From: Candidatus Falkowiibacteriota bacterium
Lineage (GTDB): Bacteria; Patescibacteriota; Patescibacteriia; Patescibacteriales; UBA12465
Direction: 5' to 3'
Assembly: GCA_012800315.1 (NCBI GenBank)
Contig: JAAZJO010000002.1
Span: 1-38,022, forward strand
Length of the DNA: 38,022 nt
The position numbers were made by a program, and so were the translations under genes. Positions 36,065-38,022 of the stretch are shown in pieces. Each line of letters opens with the position of its first letter. The stretch's first letter is position 1. The notes beneath the pieces are model-generated. The model was not told where the DNA came from. It searched no databases and saw only the letters and a program-made list of their open reading frames with translations.

Positions 36065-37459
36065 TTAAAATTCAAGCGGAGCATCATTAGTCGGCATTTT
36101 GCTTAAACTTTTAAAGCTAGCCGTATTTTCATCAAAGTAGAGATCAATTTTTCCGGTTGGACCGTTGCGATGCTTAGCAATATAAATTTCCGCTTTATAA
36201 CGCTCATCCATTGGTAAATCAGCGATAGCATAGTTACGATCAGCTGCTTTGCGATAAATAAACATAACCACATCAGCATCTTGCTCAATAGACCCAGAAT
36301 CACGTAAGTGAGAGAGCTTTGGAATAGCAGGGCTACTTGCTTCCACCGCTCTAGATAATTGCGCTAAAGCCAAAACTGGAACATTAAGTTCGCGGGCGAT
36401 AGATTTTAGACCACGACTAATTTCAGCAATTTCTTGAACACGGTTATCACCATATTTTCCGCGCCCTTCCATTAATTGTAGGTAGTCAATAACTATTAAG
36501 CCTAGTCCCTTTTCTACTTGTAAACGACGAGCTTTAGCTCGGATTTCCATAATTGATAAAGTGCCAGAGTCATCAATATAAATTGGCGCTTCAGCTAATT
36601 TGCCCATAGCCTCTCCGATGCGTGCAAAATCGTTATCACCATCTTTATCAGATAAATTTCCAGTACGCATTTTCCATAAGTTCACATTAGCTTGCGCGCA
36701 GAGCATGCGATCAACTAGTTGTTCCTTGCTCATTTCCAAAGAAAAAATGCCAATACTTTCTTTATTTTTAATAGCTGCCTGACGAGCGATATCTAGTGCT
36801 AAAGAAGTTTTACCAACGGAAGGCCGGGCAGCTAAGATTATTAAATCAGATTTTTGTAAACCAGCTAGAATATTATCTAAATCTGGGAAACCAGTAGAGA
36901 GTCCGCGTAATTTACCACTGTATTTATGAAGTTCATCAATACGATCAAAGGCATCAGTTAGTAAGCTGTCTATTGGTAAAAAAGCATTTTTTAAATATTT
37001 ACGAGAAACACCAAAAATTTTTTGCTCTGTTTCATCAAGAATTTCATCTATTTCTCTTTCTTCATCAAAACTTAAGGCAGAGATTTCGGCAGCGGCTTGC
37101 TGGAGGCGACGTAGAGTAGCTTTTCGCTGGATAATGTTCGCGTAATTAGTGATATTACCAGAAGTAGCGACTGCGTTAGAAAGGCGCGCTAGATAAGTAC
37201 GTCCGCCGATAGCCTGTAGTTGTTTTTTTTCTTCAAGACGATTTGATAAAGTAATAATATCAATTGGTTCCTGATTACTATATAATTCCTTTATTGTCTC
37301 AAAAATTGTTTTGTGAGCATCTTTATAAAAATCCTGTGGCATGATTGTGTCAGCCACTTTAATAATTGCATCTTTATCTATCAAAAGAGAGCCTAAAAGA
37401 GATTCTTCAGCTTCTATGCTATGAGGTGGTATTTTTTCAATTAATTGATCATTAGCCAT
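36065..37459 (-). CDS. dnaB: Replicative DNA helicase DnaB
   Basis: PPHSIEAEESLLGSLLID, LIILAARPSVGKTSLALDIARQAA, IGIFSLEMSKEQLVDRML, LIVIDYLQLMEG, LRDSGSIEQDADVVMFIYR. Confidence 0.99.
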   Translation of the reverse strand: MANDQLIEKIPPHSIEAEESLLGSLLIDKDAIIKVADTIMPQDFYKDAHKTIFETIKELYSNQEPIDIITLSNRLEEKKQLQAIGGRTYLARLSNAVATSGNITNYANIIQRKATLRRLQQAAAEISALSFDEEREIDEILDETEQKIFGVSRKYLKNAFLPIDSLLTDAFDRIDELHKYSGKLRGLSTGFPDLDNILAGLQKSDLIILAARPSVGKTSLALDIARQAAIKNKESIGIFSLEMSKEQLVDRMLCAQANVNLWKMRTGNLSDKDGDNDFARIGEAMGKLAEAPIYIDDSGTLSIMEIRAKARRLQVEKGLGLIVIDYLQLMEGRGKYGDNRVQEIAEISRGLKSIARELNVPVLALAQLSRAVEASSPAIPKLSHLRDSGSIEQDADVVMFIYRKAADRNYAIADLPMDERYKAEIYIAKHRNGPTGKIDLYFDENTASFKSLSKMPTNDAPLEF

Positions 37460-37486
37460 ATTTTATAGATGTTCCATGTTTAAATC

Positions 37487-37515
37487 ATTTTAGCTTATAA
37501 GTAGTTATTTTTCAA
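37487..37515 (-). promoter_or_regulatory. Sigma70-type dnaB promoter
   Basis: On the minus strand TTGAAA (37515-37510), 17-bp spacer, TAAAAT (37492-37487), 28 bp upstream of the ATG. Confidence 0.6.
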
Positions 37516-37522
37516 GAAAGCA

Positions 37523-37552
37523 TTATTAACTGTTTATTAACTACTTATTAAC
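37523..37552. repeat. Three TTATTAAC direct repeats at exact 11-bp period
   Basis: TTATTAAC at 37523, 37534 and 37545, immediately upstream of the dnaB promoter. Confidence 0.9.
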
Positions 37553-37571
37553 ATTTTATCATTAAATTACG

Positions 37572-37607
37572 AAAAACTCTGGTATTTTTTAAGAAACCAG
37601 AGTTTTT
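37572..37607. terminator. Terminator downstream of the tRNA genes (minus strand) / upstream of dnaB
   Basis: AAAAACTCTGGT ... ACCAGAGTTTTT 12-bp stem. Confidence 0.85.
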
Positions 37608-37613
37608 ATTGAG

Positions 37614-37686
37614 AGCCGACTGTCGGGCTTGAACCGACGACCTGCTGTTTACAAGACAGCTGCTCTACCAACTGAGCTAAGTCGGC
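37614..37686 (-). tRNA. tRNA-Thr (anticodon UGU)
   Basis: Cloverleaf on minus strand: acceptor GCCGACT/AGTCGGC, D-arm GCTC AGTTGGTA GAGC, anticodon arm GCTGT-CTTGTAA-ACAGC, T-arm GTCGG TTCAAGC CCGAC. No encoded CCA. Confidence 0.95.
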
Positions 37687-37697
37687 GCTTGTTTGTA

Positions 37698-37719
37698 AAA
37701 ACCGCTAGCGGGCGGTTTT
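37698..37719. terminator. Hairpin between the two tRNA genes, terminator-like on minus strand
   Basis: AAAACCGC-TAGCGG-GCGGTTTT; on the minus strand it ends in TTTTT. Confidence 0.7.
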
Positions 37720-37725
37720 GATTAG

Positions 37726-37798
37726 TACGCCTAGTAGGACTTGAACCTACGACCATCTCCTTAAAAGGGAGCTGCTCTACCAACTGAGCTATAGGCGC
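37726..37798 (-). tRNA. tRNA-Lys (anticodon UUU)
   Basis: Cloverleaf on minus strand: GCGCCTA/TAGGCGT acceptor (terminal G-U), D-arm GCTC/GAGC, anticodon loop CTTTTAA, T-arm GTAGG TTCAAGT CCTAC. No encoded CCA. Confidence 0.94.
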
Positions 37799-37914
37799 TC
37801 AATTAAATTTAATAAATACAAACTTGATAATACCAAAAGATTTCTTTTTTGACAAGGGGGTTTTAAAAAGATAGCGTATTCACACTGCCTTTTTGCTTAG
37901 TAGTCCCTAGGGGA

Positions 37915-38022
37915 ATTCCGCCTCGCGATGCTTAAACGCATCGCTCGTTGTCCAGGACGGACCCGCTAAACGCTCGCCAGCTCGCGTTTATCGTCGCTCA
38001 ATTACTCGGACTCGCTTCGCTC
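37915..38022. repeat. GC-rich, hairpin-dense edge segment of unknown type
   Basis: GCGATGC-TTAAAC-GCATCGC (37925-37944), GTCC-A-GGAC (37950-37958), TAAACGC-N10-GCGTTTA (37967-37990) in tandem; composition contrasts sharply with the AT-rich window. Confidence 0.6.

Noticed and set aside
37523-37552. TTATTAAC repeats as classical DnaA boxes
   Set aside because: The consensus TTATNCACA is not met (no CACA half); kept only as an unexplained phased repeat, not called oriC.
1-38022. UGA recoding (code 25 as in Gracilibacteria/SR1)
   Set aside because: Genes are full length under the standard code and TGA is used as a stop in the ATGA overlap at 25590-25593; no in-frame TGA needed to complete proteins.
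1-38022. CRISPR array, transposase, integrase or prophage genes
   Set aside because: No spaced direct-repeat array and no ORF with such motifs was seen.

Overview
This is an AT-rich 38 kb chromosomal segment. Gene content and style suggest a Candidate Phyla Radiation / Patescibacteria genome: small genes, short leaders and unusual protein fusions. That assignment is inference, not tested. The window is mostly housekeeping. It holds a two-component system, PBP2, a heat-shock operon (hrcA-grpE-hsp20-dnaK-dnaJ) behind a CIRCE-like operator, tatD, uppP, mltG, a DUF3160 protein and two divergent GT-C-like membrane proteins. It also holds a thymidylate-synthesis cluster with gatB, three GT2 glycosyltransferases plus galU, a PEGA-domain propeller protein, murA, rplU, an Ndk-like protein, recR, ybaB, dnaB and two tRNAs (Thr-UGU, Lys-UUU). 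No CRISPR array, transposon or phage module is visible. The most interesting signals are fusions and architectures: (1) a single-ORF MiaB-MiaA fusion joining two sequential enzymes of tRNA A37 ms2i6A modification; (2) a thymidylate kinase-dUTPase fusion in a near-complete dTMP operon; (3) a DUF1653-GrpE fusion in the chaperone operon; (4) a CIRCE-like operator overlapping the hrcA promoter with an almost leaderless start; (5) an 11-bp-phased TTATTAAC array plus inverted repeat at the dnaB promoter; (6) an Ndk-like protein with a shortened nucleotide-binding region; (7) a nucleotidyltransferase with histone-H1-like lysine tails at both ends; (8) a GC-rich hairpin-dense block at the right edge. 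All family calls come from reading motifs in the supplied translations. No database search was run.
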